Assembly (NCBI RefSeq): GCF_004344915.1
Contig: NZ_SKFG01000002.1
Span: 1 to 64,000 of the forward strand
Source: Paenibacillus albiflavus
Lineage (GTDB): Bacteria > Bacillota > Bacilli > Paenibacillales > NBRC-103111
Direction of reading: 5' to 3'
Length of the DNA stretch: 64,000 nt
Below the pieces are notes generated by a model. It searched no databases, was not told the DNA's origin, and saw only the letters and a program-made list of their open reading frames with translations. This document shows positions 26,846-36,256 of this stretch, in pieces. Each line of letters starts with the position of its first letter. Position 1 is the stretch's first letter. A program made the translations under genes and the position numbers.

Positions 26846-26871
26846 GGCACTTTTTGGTAACGTACATAAGT
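26846..26871. promoter_or_regulatory. Candidate HxlR operator
   Basis: GGCACTTT and ACATAAGT, ten bases apart, in the gap between the MFS and HxlR genes. The same two blocks occur 14 bases apart at 19160-19189 next to the other HxlR gene. Confidence 0.45.
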
Positions 26872-26909
26872 ATTCTGTTGCATATTTATTAAACTGTAGG
26901 AAAGCAGGG

Positions 26910-27269
26910 ATGTTTTTGAATAATAAACAATATTACTGTCCGGTTGAGGCGACGGTCGATGCGATTGGCGGCAAGTGGAAGGCACGCATCATGTGGCATT
27001 TGAGTAATCGGAAGCACCGCTATGGGGAATTAAACAAATTGATTCCGGAAATTTCTCGGAAAATGCTGGCGCAAGCGCTTCGCGAATTAGAAAGCGATGG
27101 ACTGATCAGTAGATCCGAGTATAGTGAGAAGATACTAAAAGTGGAGTACGAGCTTACAGACTATGGAAGAAGTCTCACGCCAATCTTGACGCTTATGAGT
27201 GCATGGGGGAAGGAGCATATATTGAAACAGCGTGAGCTGATAACAGAACAGAAGGAAGAACCGAGCTAA
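26910..27269 (+). CDS. HxlR-family winged-helix regulator
   Basis: 119 residues. CPVEATVDAIGGKWKARIMWHL is the family start with a conserved Cys, then HRYGELNKLIPEISRKMLAQ and a wing with YSEKILKVEYELT. Divergent from the MFS gene, so it probably regulates it. The ribosome site before the ATG is weak (AGGAAAG). Confidence 0.85.
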   Translation: MFLNNKQYYCPVEATVDAIGGKWKARIMWHLSNRKHRYGELNKLIPEISRKMLAQALRELESDGLISRSEYSEKILKVEYELTDYGRSLTPILTLMSAWGKEHILKQRELITEQKEEPS

Positions 27270-27291
27270 TTCGGCAAAATATATTACTATG

Positions 27292-27326
27292 AATCCGCAC
27301 AGGGCAACCTACTGTACGGATTTTTT
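27292..27326 (+). terminator. Intrinsic terminator
   Basis: AATCCG-ACAG pairs with CTGT-CGGATT around a short loop and is followed by TTTT after the HxlR gene. Confidence 0.75.
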
Positions 27327-27402
27327 AGTAGGGTGTAATATTTTCTTATTGTATAATGAACATAATTGGTGAAAATATCCATAGAAGCAGGAGCAGCATA
27401 AG

Positions 27403-27590
27403 ATGAGCATCGTAATTGTATTATCTGCAGGTAAGCAGGATGAAGATTGGAAAAGGATCAGCAGGATTTTGTCCATCTAACCCTTCAAACTAAGCAAGTG
27501 ATGGTCGAAGATAGTTGGCATTCGATCCAGATCCATCGTCCTGAAGTTGTAATTGAAGCTATTCAACAATTATTGAATAAGGAGATTTGA
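27403..27590 (+). pseudogene. Alpha/beta-hydrolase remnant
   Basis: A start with AGGAG upstream gives SIVIVLSAGKQDEDWKR and stops at 27480. A second frame continues as VHLTLQTKQVMVEDSWHSIQ, then IHRPEVVIEAIQQLL, to a stop at 27590. Together these match the last strand, catalytic His region (DSWHSIQIHRP) and tail of an alpha/beta hydrolase, with a frameshift near 27450-27460 and the whole N-terminal domain missing. Confidence 0.7.
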
Positions 27591-27596
27591 TGCATA

Positions 27597-29039
27597 ATGA
27601 CTATTCCGATTGAACAATGGATGATAGAAGTGGATATAGCTAGTTTGCAGCGTGCGATGGAGCGTGGAGAGCTAACCTCGGAGCAGCTAGTTCAAGCTTA
27701 TATCGATCGAATTAATAGGATTAATCCTATCATTAATGCCGTGCTAGAAATAAATCCAGAAGCATTGGAGATGGCTAGAAAACTGGATAAGGAGCGCAGC
27801 GTATCAGGTGTACGAAGTCCTCTACATGGGATTCCTATTCTGCTGAAGGATAATATTGATACGGCAGATCAAATGCACACTAGTGCAGGCTCGATTGCAT
27901 TAGCGAATTCATATGCAGCAAAGGACTCCTTCGTTGCATCCCAATTGCGTAATGCGGGTGCGGTGCTCTTAGGCAAAACGAATATGACAGAATGGGCGAA
28001 TTTCATGACGATGGGCATGCCATCAGGCTACAGCTCAAGAGGTGGACAGGTTCTTAATCCATACGGACTAGGCACGATAGATGTCGGGGGATCAAGTTCA
28101 GGTTCGGGAGCATCGATTGCAGCGAATCTGGCTGCGGCAGCGATTGGTACGGAAACTTCTGGTTCAATCGTTAATCCTGCCATCCAGAATTCGCTTGTCG
28201 GTTTAAAGCCAACTGTTGGTTTAGTTAGTCGTACGGGCATTATTCCGATTAGCTCAAGTCAAGATTCCGCTGGTCCGATGACAAGGACGGTTGCGGATAC
28301 AGCATTATTATTAGGTTTATTAGTGGGTATAGACGAGAATGATGAGGCGACATTGGCAAGTGAGGGTAAACTGCACCGGGATTATACGCAATTCCTCGAT
28401 TCTAGCTTTATTTCACAAGCTAGAATTGGCATTCCGAGATTTTATTATGATTTAATAGATGAAGAAGGTTTAGTCCTCATTGAAGCTGCGATAGATGTAC
28501 TTCGGCAAAAAGGGGCTACGATTATTGATCCGATCTCCATTCCGCATGAGAGTGATGAATTGGGTGGAGAGGTCATGCGTTATGAGTTCAAGGTTGGACT
28601 GAATGCTTATTTGTCACAGTTGCCTTCTGATGCTCAAATTCATTCTTTGCAGGATTTAATTGCCTTTAATAAGGACAATGAGCAATCCGCATTACGATAT
28701 GGCCAGACAACGCTGGAATGGTCTGAAGAAACAAGTGGTTCGTTGACGGACCCTGCTTATTTGCAAGCAAAGCAAAGGGATATTCAGTTTACGCAATCGG
28801 AAGGACTGGATTATGTACTTGATCATTATGAGCTTGATGCTCTATTCTTGCCTAGCGATGAAGGTACAGACCTTGCAGCAAGAGCGGGCTATCCAGTGTT
28901 GACGGTTCCCGTTGGTTATACTTCGAAGGGTCCGATGGGCGTAACCTTCACAGGAAGAGCTTATAGTGAGCCAACATTAATTAAGCTCGCATATGCTCTG
29001 GAACAAGCTACACTGCATCGTGTGCCACCTGAGTTGTAA
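27597..29039 (+). CDS. Amidase-signature family hydrolase
   Basis: 480 residues. The Ser-cisSer-Lys triad is visible: Lys84 in ILLKDN, the cis-Ser in GGSSSGSG near residue 167 and the nucleophile Ser190 in GTETSGSIV. Not a GatA, since no gatC or gatB is adjacent. AAGGAG lies 12 bases before the ATG, inside the tail of the hydrolase remnant. It hydrolyses an amide of unknown nature. Confidence 0.88.
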   Translation: MTIPIEQWMIEVDIASLQRAMERGELTSEQLVQAYIDRINRINPIINAVLEINPEALEMARKLDKERSVSGVRSPLHGIPILLKDNIDTADQMHTSAGSIALANSYAAKDSFVASQLRNAGAVLLGKTNMTEWANFMTMGMPSGYSSRGGQVLNPYGLGTIDVGGSSSGSGASIAANLAAAAIGTETSGSIVNPAIQNSLVGLKPTVGLVSRTGIIPISSSQDSAGPMTRTVADTALLLGLLVGIDENDEATLASEGKLHRDYTQFLDSSFISQARIGIPRFYYDLIDEEGLVLIEAAIDVLRQKGATIIDPISIPHESDELGGEVMRYEFKVGLNAYLSQLPSDAQIHSLQDLIAFNKDNEQSALRYGQTTLEWSEETSGSLTDPAYLQAKQRDIQFTQSEGLDYVLDHYELDALFLPSDEGTDLAARAGYPVLTVPVGYTSKGPMGVTFTGRAYSEPTLIKLAYALEQATLHRVPPEL

Positions 29040-29105
29040 ACCAAGGAGTCCTTATAAACTTTTTAAGATTGTTATAAATACAAAAGTAAATAGGAGGGGA
29101 ACCAG

Positions 29106-29885
29106 ATGGATGCTGTAATCGAGATCGATAATGTTTCTTGGAAAAGAGAGAACAAAGAAATTCTAAGTGGAGTGAACTGGCGGGTTGATCAGGGTCAGCA
29201 TTGGGCGATTCTTGGATTGAATGGTTCTGGCAAAACAACTTTGTTGAATATCCTGAATGGGTACATTTGGCCAACCAAAGGTACTGTGAGTGTGCTCGGA
29301 GAGCGCTATGGCAATGTAGATTTACGTGAACTTCGGAAGAAAATCGGCTGGGTCAGCTCTTCCTTGCAGGAAAAGCTATATGTTCGCGATTTGACGCAGG
29401 ATGTTGTAATAAGTGGAAAATATGCTTCGATTGGATTATACGATAAGCCGACTGAGGAGGATCGGGAGCGGGCGATAGAGCTTATGATTCAATTAGGTTG
29501 TGAGCATTTGGTCGGTCGTCCTTACAATACTTGCTCCCAAGGAGAGAAGCAGAAGACCTTGATTGCGAGAGCATTGATGGCTATGCCTGAGCTATTGATA
29601 TTGGATGAGGCGAGCAATGGCCTGGATTTTCTATCTAGAGAAAATTTGCTCACAAGCATTAATCAATTGGCAAAGCAGCCGAATGCGCCAACAATATTGT
29701 ATGTGACCCATCATATCGAGGAGATCCTGCCTGTTTTTAGTCATACGTTATTTATTCGCAGGGGAGAAGTGATGATGCAAGGCAAGACATCCGAACTCTT
29801 GCAATCGAATCCGTTATCTGATTTTTTTGAGACGCCAGTCCATGTAGATTGGCATCAGGAACGAGCATGGTTATCTGTACGTTAA
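29106..29885 (+). CDS. ABC transporter ATP-binding protein (YlmA-like)
   Basis: 259 residues. Walker A GLNGSGKTT at 37-45, signature CSQGEKQ, Walker B LLILDEASNG, and switch His in VTHHIEE. It resembles YlmA/ModF-type soluble ATPases. No permease gene is adjacent, so it may work with a distant partner or in a non-transport role. GAGGGG precedes the ATG. Confidence 0.85.
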   Translation: MDAVIEIDNVSWKRENKEILSGVNWRVDQGQHWAILGLNGSGKTTLLNILNGYIWPTKGTVSVLGERYGNVDLRELRKKIGWVSSSLQEKLYVRDLTQDVVISGKYASIGLYDKPTEEDRERAIELMIQLGCEHLVGRPYNTCSQGEKQKTLIARALMAMPELLILDEASNGLDFLSRENLLTSINQLAKQPNAPTILYVTHHIEEILPVFSHTLFIRRGEVMMQGKTSELLQSNPLSDFFETPVHVDWHQERAWLSVR

Positions 29886-29901
29886 AGGGAGGATGAAATA
29901 A

Positions 29902-30876
29902 ATGAGAGCACCTAAATTGCAAGCTGGTGATGAAATACGCGTGATTTCTCCATCGAGAAGTATGTCTATTACAGCACCTTACCAAAGAGTTTTAGCACAA
30001 GAGAGATTGGAAGCGTTAGGCTTTAAAGTTACATTTGGTAAGCATGTACTTGAAACGGATGATTTTGCATCTTCTTCGATTGCTTCGCGTATTGAGGATT
30101 TGCACGATGCTTTTCTTGATCCGAATGTCAAAGGAATACTGACGACAATTGGCGGATTCAATTGCAATCAATTGCTTAATTACATCGATTATGACATGAT
30201 AGCTAACAACCCTAAGCGGTTATGCGGATATTCCGATATCACGGCGCTGAATAATGCAATTTTGGCTAAAACAGGATTAATTAGTTATTCAGGCCCGCAT
30301 TTCTCCACATTAGGTATGCTTCACGGTAACGAATATACGATCGAATATTTCGAGAAATTGATGATGCAGGAAGGCGAACTGAATATTGCACCGCCTTCTC
30401 ACTGGAGTGACGATCAGTGGTATAGAGATCAGGAAAATCGGATATTCGTTCCTAATGAAGGGCCATATGTGATTAATGAAGGGGAAGCTAGCGGTACGAT
30501 TATTGGCGGTAACCAGTGTACATTCAATTTATTGCATGGCACAGCCTATATGCCTAGTCTAGCAGGTACGATTCTATTTGTAGAAGATGATAGCATCGTA
30601 TCTCCAGTTGACTTTGATCGGGATTTGCAATCCATCTTACATCAACCCGGTTTTGATCAAGTAAAAGGACTCGTTATTGGCAGATTTCAGCGGGATTCCG
30701 AAATGACGAGAAGCTTATTAACGCAAATCATTCATTCCAAACGTGAACTAGCAGGGATACCTGTAGTTGCTGACGTTGAATTTGGACATACGACACCTCG
30801 AATTACCATCCCAATAGGTGGACAGGCGTCGATAAAAGCTTTTGATGGCCAAGTAAAGCTAACGATTAGTGAATAG
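29902..30876 (+). CDS. S66-family carboxypeptidase (MccF-like)
   Basis: 324 residues. S66 enzymes include LD-carboxypeptidase and the microcin C immunity protein MccF, which cuts the toxic aminoacyl-adenylate. Seen: GDEIRVISPSRS start, nucleophile Ser111 in LCGYSDIT, a Glu in FVEDDS, and His in EFGHTTPRITIP. Overall closer to MccF than to LdcA in my reading. It follows the ABC gene by 16 bases. Either nucleotide-peptide detoxification or cell-wall trimming is possible. Confidence 0.8.
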   Translation: MRAPKLQAGDEIRVISPSRSMSITAPYQRVLAQERLEALGFKVTFGKHVLETDDFASSSIASRIEDLHDAFLDPNVKGILTTIGGFNCNQLLNYIDYDMIANNPKRLCGYSDITALNNAILAKTGLISYSGPHFSTLGMLHGNEYTIEYFEKLMMQEGELNIAPPSHWSDDQWYRDQENRIFVPNEGPYVINEGEASGTIIGGNQCTFNLLHGTAYMPSLAGTILFVEDDSIVSPVDFDRDLQSILHQPGFDQVKGLVIGRFQRDSEMTRSLLTQIIHSKRELAGIPVVADVEFGHTTPRITIPIGGQASIKAFDGQVKLTISE

Positions 30877-30894
30877 TAGAAGGAGTTCTAAACA

Positions 30895-31326
30895 ATGAGA
30901 AGAATTGACGTAGCCTACGTACTGATTCAGGATGAAGATACCTCCAAGGTGTTGATCGTATATAATGGTGATTCAGGCATATGGACTTTACCTGGTGGTG
31001 GAGTAGAACCGAATGAAACGCTGGAAGAAGCAGCGATCAGAGAAGCGAAGGAAGAAACGGGTTATGATATTGAGCCACTTGGTGTCGTTTCTGTTAATGA
31101 ATACAAGTCAGAAGAAAATAATGAGCATCTCGTATTTATCACATTCAAAGCAAAAATTATTGGTGGCAGCAGGCAAATTACACGTCCTGATGAAATCGCT
31201 TCTGTTGAGTGGGTTGATCTGCAAGTTGCTGATCAGCGTATACCCTATTATTTACATGGAATCAGTGGACTTGTAGAGAGCCCAACCATTGTTTATTTAG
31301 ATGAAAATAAGCTACCAGCTAGATAG
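30895..31326 (+). CDS. Nudix hydrolase
   Basis: 143 residues. Full Nudix box [20 protein letters not shown] followed by ETGY, with the catalytic Glu residues REAKEE in place. Hydrolyses a nucleoside diphosphate linked to X; substrate unknown. AAGGAG precedes the ATG. Followed by a second Nudix gene 11 bases later. Confidence 0.88.
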   Translation: MRRIDVAYVLIQDEDTSKVLIVYNGDSGIWTLPGGGVEPNETLEEAAIREAKEETGYDIEPLGVVSVNEYKSEENNEHLVFITFKAKIIGGSRQITRPDEIASVEWVDLQVADQRIPYYLHGISGLVESPTIVYLDENKLPAR

Positions 31327-31337
31327 GAGTGTCACAA

Positions 31338-31961
31338 TTGGCGAAGAAAGAATGGTTAGATGTATTTAGTCCTGAGATGGTGCATATCGGGATAAAGTCT
31401 CGCGATGAGATTCATCGTGATGGATTGTGGCATCACACATTCCAATGCTGGTTGTTGTTTAAGGAGGAAGGCAAGGATTATATTCTTTTCCAAAGAAGGC
31501 ATCCAGACAAGAAGGATTATCCGAATTTACTCGATATTACGGCTGCCGGACATCTGGATGCAGGTGAAGGACCAGCTGATGGTGTGCGGGAATTGAAGGA
31601 AGAGCTAGGCATTGATGTTTCGATCGATAAGTTAATTTCAATCGGGATGGTTCCGAATGTGATTATGACGGATCAAATCAAGGATAGAGAATTTAGCCAC
31701 GTATATGTGTATCCCTATCAGGGTCAGATCTCAGAATTGCAGCTGCAAGACGATGAGGTAGCTTCTATTATCCGAATTGAAGTGAATGCGTTTCGTTCAT
31801 TCGTACAAGGGCAGCTGCATGTAATCACGGGATACGAGTATGAAACCGATCAGATGACGATTAAACAGATTCTGTTGAAACATGATGACTTTGTACCGCA
31901 TCCAGAAGAGTATATACTATTTCTTATGAAAGAGATTGATCAAATAATAGATACACGATAG
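31338..31961 (+). CDS. Nudix hydrolase (IDI/YfcD-like)
   Basis: 207 residues from a TTG eight bases after AGGAG; a GTG at 31329 overlaps that site. The N-terminus (VHIGIKSRDEIHRDGLWHHT) and the Nudix box GHLDAGEGPADGVRELKEE resemble the isopentenyl-diphosphate isomerase-like Nudix branch, whose members hydrolyse pyrophosphates. Not a true Idi as far as I can tell. Substrate unknown. Confidence 0.8.
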   Translation: MAKKEWLDVFSPEMVHIGIKSRDEIHRDGLWHHTFQCWLLFKEEGKDYILFQRRHPDKKDYPNLLDITAAGHLDAGEGPADGVRELKEELGIDVSIDKLISIGMVPNVIMTDQIKDREFSHVYVYPYQGQISELQLQDDEVASIIRIEVNAFRSFVQGQLHVITGYEYETDQMTIKQILLKHDDFVPHPEEYILFLMKEIDQIIDTR

Positions 31962-31987
31962 AGAGTCAGAAATAAGTCTCAGGGGGA

Positions 31988-32806
31988 ATGGGTTTGGCAA
32001 ACACGATTCGAATTGGAATAGATGCTGGAGGCACTTTGGTCAAAATCGCTTACATACTGAACGATAAGCTTGAACTCTTGAAGCTGCCTAGTAAGGAGCT
32101 TCTACAAGCCGTGAATTGGGTGAAGGAAACGCTTGATACACCAGAGATTTGTGTGACGGGTGGCAAGGCAGAGCAATTAGCTAAATTATTGCCATTCGAG
32201 ATGAAGCGGATCGTTGAATTCGAGGCGACTTGCAAGGGAGTCCAATATTTAATGAGCCATTCTAAGCAGGAGGAAGGGCCATTCGTACTGGTAAATGTTG
32301 GGACAGGGACTTCCATTCATTATGTCAATGGAGAAGAGCATGTCCGTATCGGGGGTACTGGAGTAGGCGGAGGTACGATGATCGGTCTGTCTCGATTATT
32401 AACAGGAATTGAGAACTACCAGGAGTTTATCCTGTCGGAGGTTGGCGGTCAAAGAGACGAGCTTGATCTGAAAGTGAAGCATATTTATGAAGGCTCTGAG
32501 CCACCGATACCAGGAGAGCTTACTGCGAGTAATTTTGGCAATTTAAATAGTGTGCCTGCGAACGTGCCTATCTCAGACTACTTATCATCTGTCATTGGAT
32601 TAGTAGGTGAAACAGTTGCTACAGCGAGTGTTTTAGCAGCTGCACAACGCGGAATCTCCAGGATTGTTTACATCGGATCTTCATTTAGTGGAAATCAGTC
32701 GCTCAAGAAGGTTGTGGCCGAATATACCGTTCTACGCGAAGGACAACCAATCATTCTGGATAATGGTGAATACAGTGGTGCAATAGGCGCACTTCTAAGT
32801 TTATAG
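31988..32806 (+). CDS. coaW: Type II pantothenate kinase
   Basis: 272 residues. Eukaryotic-like pantothenate kinase, first step of coenzyme A synthesis. Actin-like ATPase motif GIDAGGTLVKIAY at the start, VNVGTGTSIH as phosphate 2 loop, and GGTGVGGGTMIGLS as the family hallmark. Ribosome site GGGGG before the ATG. Unlike CoaA, this kind is not feedback-inhibited by CoA in staphylococci. coaD is at 46143, in the same window. Confidence 0.85.
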   Translation: MGLANTIRIGIDAGGTLVKIAYILNDKLELLKLPSKELLQAVNWVKETLDTPEICVTGGKAEQLAKLLPFEMKRIVEFEATCKGVQYLMSHSKQEEGPFVLVNVGTGTSIHYVNGEEHVRIGGTGVGGGTMIGLSRLLTGIENYQEFILSEVGGQRDELDLKVKHIYEGSEPPIPGELTASNFGNLNSVPANVPISDYLSSVIGLVGETVATASVLAAAQRGISRIVYIGSSFSGNQSLKKVVAEYTVLREGQPIILDNGEYSGAIGALLSL

Positions 32807-32816
32807 GAGACACATG

Positions 32817-33638
32817 ATGCAACTAGATAAGCTTGATCCTAGAATTCGGCAAATTATAATGGAATATTTCACGTTAATCAATCTGTATAAGCCCGACTTA
32901 ATTGAGGGCTTTTATATTTATGGTTCGATCGCTTTGGGTGATTATTCTCTAGTATTAAGTGACATTGATTTTATCGCTGTATCATCTGATCGCTTAACGA
33001 ACGAAGATGTTGCTATGCTGCGTGAAATTCATGACAAGATCCGTAAGACATATCCTGCACCAGCTTTAGAAGGAATCTATGTGACATGGGATGACTTAGG
33101 CAAATTAAGCGAAATGGAGCCATACCCTTATTATCATGAGGGACAAATGAATGCATCTGGTCTATTTGAATGCAACCCCGTCACCTGGCATGAACTTAAG
33201 ACCTGCGGGATCAACGTCCTTGGTCCAGCTGCAAACGAGCTGCATTATGAACTTGATTGGAATCAATTAATAGCACTCATGCATCAGAATTTGAATACGT
33301 ATTGGCTAGGATGGATCACACAGTCCAGCAAACTTGTCTCATCTAAATCGCTTGCGCTGTTATTCTCTATAGATGCTGTCGAGTGGGGAGTACTCGGCAT
33401 TACTCGCTTGTACTATACCCTCCGTATGCACCAGATTGCGTCTAAAGCGCAAGCAGGAGAATATGCTATCGGCATCGTTCCCGAGAGATGGCATCTTGTG
33501 CTTCAAGAAAGCATTAATCATCGCAGAGGTATAAAGAAGTCTTTGTATCGATCTGTGTGGAGAAGAAGATCAGACGCTTTGGGCTATATGAACTATATTC
33601 TGAATGAGTGTCGTAAGCTTGAAGATAATCGAGCATAA
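32817..33638 (+). CDS. Nucleotidyltransferase with DUF4111-like domain
   Basis: 273 residues. Nucleotidyltransferase motif [19 protein letters not shown] (GS...SDID) with the metal-binding Asp pair, then a helical domain as in aminoglycoside adenylyltransferases (AadA type). ATG at 32817 is seven bases after AGGAG; an ATG at 32814 is adjacent. It could adenylylate an antibiotic or an unknown substrate; resistance is not shown by sequence. Confidence 0.72.
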   Translation: MQLDKLDPRIRQIIMEYFTLINLYKPDLIEGFYIYGSIALGDYSLVLSDIDFIAVSSDRLTNEDVAMLREIHDKIRKTYPAPALEGIYVTWDDLGKLSEMEPYPYYHEGQMNASGLFECNPVTWHELKTCGINVLGPAANELHYELDWNQLIALMHQNLNTYWLGWITQSSKLVSSKSLALLFSIDAVEWGVLGITRLYYTLRMHQIASKAQAGEYAIGIVPERWHLVLQESINHRRGIKKSLYRSVWRRRSDALGYMNYILNECRKLEDNRA

Positions 33639-33763
33639 ATTTGAGTTTCACACTGGGAATTTACGTGCTAGAATGGAATATTATAGAAACGATATGGCGC
33701 ATATGACGTTTTATGAATAGAGCAATACAGTTGTATATGAATTGGATTAAGGAGGAATAAGAA

Positions 33764-34288
33764 GTGAGTAATTTACAGTATCCGATCGGAAAGTTTCAAC
33801 ATGAAGGTGCAGTAACACAGGCTGAGCTTGAGTCATGGATACAAGTGCTTGACCAGCTTCCGCAGAGGCTAAGTAGAGCAGTAGAGGGATTAAATGATGA
33901 ACAGTTGGAACTGCCTTATCACGATGGTGGGTGGACAATTAGACAGGTCGTGCATCATCTAGCAGATAGTCATATGAATTGTTATATCCGATTTAAGTTG
34001 GCATTGACTGAAGACCATCCAACGATTAAGCCTTATATGGAGAAAAGCTGGGCAGAGCTTTCTGATTCCAAAGCGCCTGTAAGTGTATCCATTTCATTAT
34101 TCGAAGCTATTCATACTAGATGGGTGTTTCTCTTGCAATCTATGAGCAGTGAGGGTTTTGACCGTACTTTCTATCACCCAGTTTATGACCAAACATACAG
34201 TCTAGGAATTGCGCTTGGCATGTATGCATGGCATGGTCAACATCATGTTGCTCATATTACTTCACTAAGGGAACGATTAGGGATTTAA
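33764..34288 (+). CDS. bstA: YfiT-type DinB protein (bacillithiol transferase BstA-like)
   Basis: 174 residues. The start NLQYPIGKFQ, the HHLADSH segment and the C-terminal YAWHGQHHVAHI match YfiT/BstA, a divalent-metal bacillithiol transferase. The three His ligands are present. GTG start after AAGGAGG. It would detoxify electrophiles by bacillithiol conjugation if the cell makes bacillithiol; biosynthesis genes are not in view. Confidence 0.8.
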   Translation: MSNLQYPIGKFQHEGAVTQAELESWIQVLDQLPQRLSRAVEGLNDEQLELPYHDGGWTIRQVVHHLADSHMNCYIRFKLALTEDHPTIKPYMEKSWAELSDSKAPVSVSISLFEAIHTRWVFLLQSMSSEGFDRTFYHPVYDQTYSLGIALGMYAWHGQHHVAHITSLRERLGI

Positions 34289-34308
34289 ATAGAAGGAAGG
34301 TGTACACC

Positions 34309-34932
34309 ATGGATATGAAAGTGATCAAACTGCCCTCCGTATTCGGCAGAGAAGTTACTCATAAATATGTCATCAATCAATCATCCTCACTCGTTGTCAT
34401 GTTTCCAGGTAAGTACTACCCATGCGATCTGCCCGTGCTGTACTATGCCAACAAGGTAGCTGTTGCGAACAAGCACGATGTGCTTAGGCTAGAATATGGG
34501 TATCAGAGTGCAAGAACTGAAATTACCTTCGATGAGATAAATGAAGCGAATATCGTTAAGGAATGCCTTGAAGCAATCAATCAAGTTGCTCATTCGTATG
34601 ATAGATTAATATTTGTAAGCAAGAGCATCGGCACGATCGTAGCTGGCAAAGTGGCGGAATTAATGGACAATCGTGCAATTGAACATCTATTCCTGACACC
34701 ACTTGATAGTTCAATTCCTTATATTCAAAAAAATAGCGGAATGGTCATATACGGAACCAAAGACTGGGTGTTTAGTGCTGAAAGTGCTGAGATCGTCAAA
34801 AATATGAAACATATTAAAACCGTTGCGATTTCGAATGCGGATCACGTCTTTGAATTGGAACAAATACAAGATTCTTACGAAGCATTAGGCGTGCTCATAC
34901 AAGCTTATCAGGAATTCTTGTCTAGTGAATAA
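34309..34932 (+). CDS. Alpha/beta-hydrolase-like protein
   Basis: 207 residues. SKSIGTIVAGKVA is a modified nucleophile elbow (SxSxG) with central Ser; MVIYGTKDWVF carries the acid residue; SNADHVFE the His. The ATG at 34309 follows GAAGGAAGG; the longer frame from 34228 overlaps the bstA-like gene. Function unknown, probably an esterase-like enzyme. Confidence 0.65.
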   Translation: MDMKVIKLPSVFGREVTHKYVINQSSSLVVMFPGKYYPCDLPVLYYANKVAVANKHDVLRLEYGYQSARTEITFDEINEANIVKECLEAINQVAHSYDRLIFVSKSIGTIVAGKVAELMDNRAIEHLFLTPLDSSIPYIQKNSGMVIYGTKDWVFSAESAEIVKNMKHIKTVAISNADHVFELEQIQDSYEALGVLIQAYQEFLSSE

Positions 34933-34968
34933 AAGTAACTAATATCGACAAACCAGGAGATGAGCCAG

Positions 34969-35520
34969 ATGCCAGAACCATTTATTGCGCAAGAATTAGA
35001 AACAGGACGGATGATTATTCGTAAAATAAATCAAGGCGATCTGCACGACATGTTCGATTATTGCTCTGATTCACGAATGACGCAGTATGTAACTTGGCAG
35101 ACGCATACGAACTTGGAGGAAACGCTCAGTTTTATCCAGTTAGTCGAGAACCTGTACCTGAATGGGGAAGTTGCACCGCTTGGGATCGAGGATAAACAGA
35201 CAGGTAAGTTGATTGGAACGTGCGGCTTTGTAAATTGGAATATGAATCATGCTCGAGCAGAAGTCGGTTATGCGATAGCGAGTCCATATTGGGGAAGGGG
35301 CTATATGACTGAAGCTGTTCAGGCGTTGATCCAGTTTGGATTTGATCGCCAGCTCGTCCGAATTGAAGCGAGATGCCATCCTGATAATATCGGATCTTCT
35401 CGGGTCATGGAGAAATGTGGGATGACCTATGAGGGTATTCTACATAAGCATCTTTTTGCCAAAGGGAAGTATGAGGATGTTAAAATGTACGCGGTAATTA
35501 ATGAAGAATTACTTAAATAA
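34969..35520 (+). CDS. RimJ/RimL-type GNAT acetyltransferase
   Basis: 183 residues. LETGRMIIRKINQGDL at the start, RAEVGYAIASPYWGRGYMTE as acetyl-CoA loop, and VRIEARCHPDNIGSSRVMEK in the last domain place it in the RimJ/RimL group (N-alpha acetylation or small-molecule). ATG at 34969 is nine bases after AGGAG; the ATG at 34960 is too close. Confidence 0.88.
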   Translation: MPEPFIAQELETGRMIIRKINQGDLHDMFDYCSDSRMTQYVTWQTHTNLEETLSFIQLVENLYLNGEVAPLGIEDKQTGKLIGTCGFVNWNMNHARAEVGYAIASPYWGRGYMTEAVQALIQFGFDRQLVRIEARCHPDNIGSSRVMEKCGMTYEGILHKHLFAKGKYEDVKMYAVINEELLK

Positions 35521-35534
35521 ATGGAGAACGAATC

Positions 35535-35882
35535 ATGATCTATCATATTATTGAACGAGATACTTGGAAAGTAGTGAGAACTAGCAGCAGTTATTCACCG
35601 AGCAGCATCGAACAAGAGGGCTTCATACATTGCTCTACACGAGAGCAAGTGATTCCTGTTGCGAATTCTTTGTACCTAGGCAAGCACAATTTGCTGCTAT
35701 TGGGTATTATGGAGGAGCTTGTACAATCTAAAGTTGTATATGAAGACTTATATAATCTTAATCAGTTATATCCTCATATCTATGGTGCTTTGAATTTGGA
35801 TGCTGTATCGAACATCTATCAGTTGCAGATTGATGCAGATGGCAGGTTTATGGATAATTTCTCTGAATGGGATGGGAACTAA
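35535..35882 (+). CDS. DUF952 family protein
   Basis: 115 residues. IYHIIERDTWKVV, QEGFIHCSTREQV and YPHIYGALNLDAV match the DUF952 family of small proteins of unknown function. AGAACG precedes the ATG. Its stop is followed directly by the next gene's ATG. Confidence 0.8.
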   Translation: MIYHIIERDTWKVVRTSSSYSPSSIEQEGFIHCSTREQVIPVANSLYLGKHNLLLLGIMEELVQSKVVYEDLYNLNQLYPHIYGALNLDAVSNIYQLQIDADGRFMDNFSEWDGN

Positions 35883-36233
35883 ATGACGCAGCAATGGATC
35901 GATTATTGTTTGACGAAGCGAGGGACGAGTTTAACTACACCTTTTGGACCTGAAGTCATTGTGATGAAAGTGGGGACGAAGATGTATGCTTTGTTCCCAA
36001 GCGATGGTACTCCGACTGTTAGCCTAAAATGTGATCCCTTACGCGCAGATTTACTGCGTGAACAGTATCCGGAAATTACGCCAGGTTATCATTTAAACAA
36101 ACAGCATTGGAATACAGTCGCTCTGGACGGTAATTTAGCAAAAGCTGACATTCAAGGTCTAATTGATCATTCCTATGAACTCGTTGTGAAAAAAATGACC
36201 AAAGCCGAGCGCGAAAGTCTTATGCTAGCTTAG
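35883..36233 (+). CDS. MmcQ/YjbR family protein
   Basis: 116 residues. FGPEVIVMKVGTKMYALFP, then SLKCDPLRADLLREQYP and KQHWNTVALDG match the MmcQ/YjbR (CyaY-like) family of uncertain, possibly DNA-binding, function. It starts directly after the DUF952 stop. Confidence 0.85.
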   Translation: MTQQWIDYCLTKRGTSLTTPFGPEVIVMKVGTKMYALFPSDGTPTVSLKCDPLRADLLREQYPEITPGYHLNKQHWNTVALDGNLAKADIQGLIDHSYELVVKKMTKAERESLMLA

Positions 36234-36256
36234 TACAAAGGCAGGTATTGAGTTAA

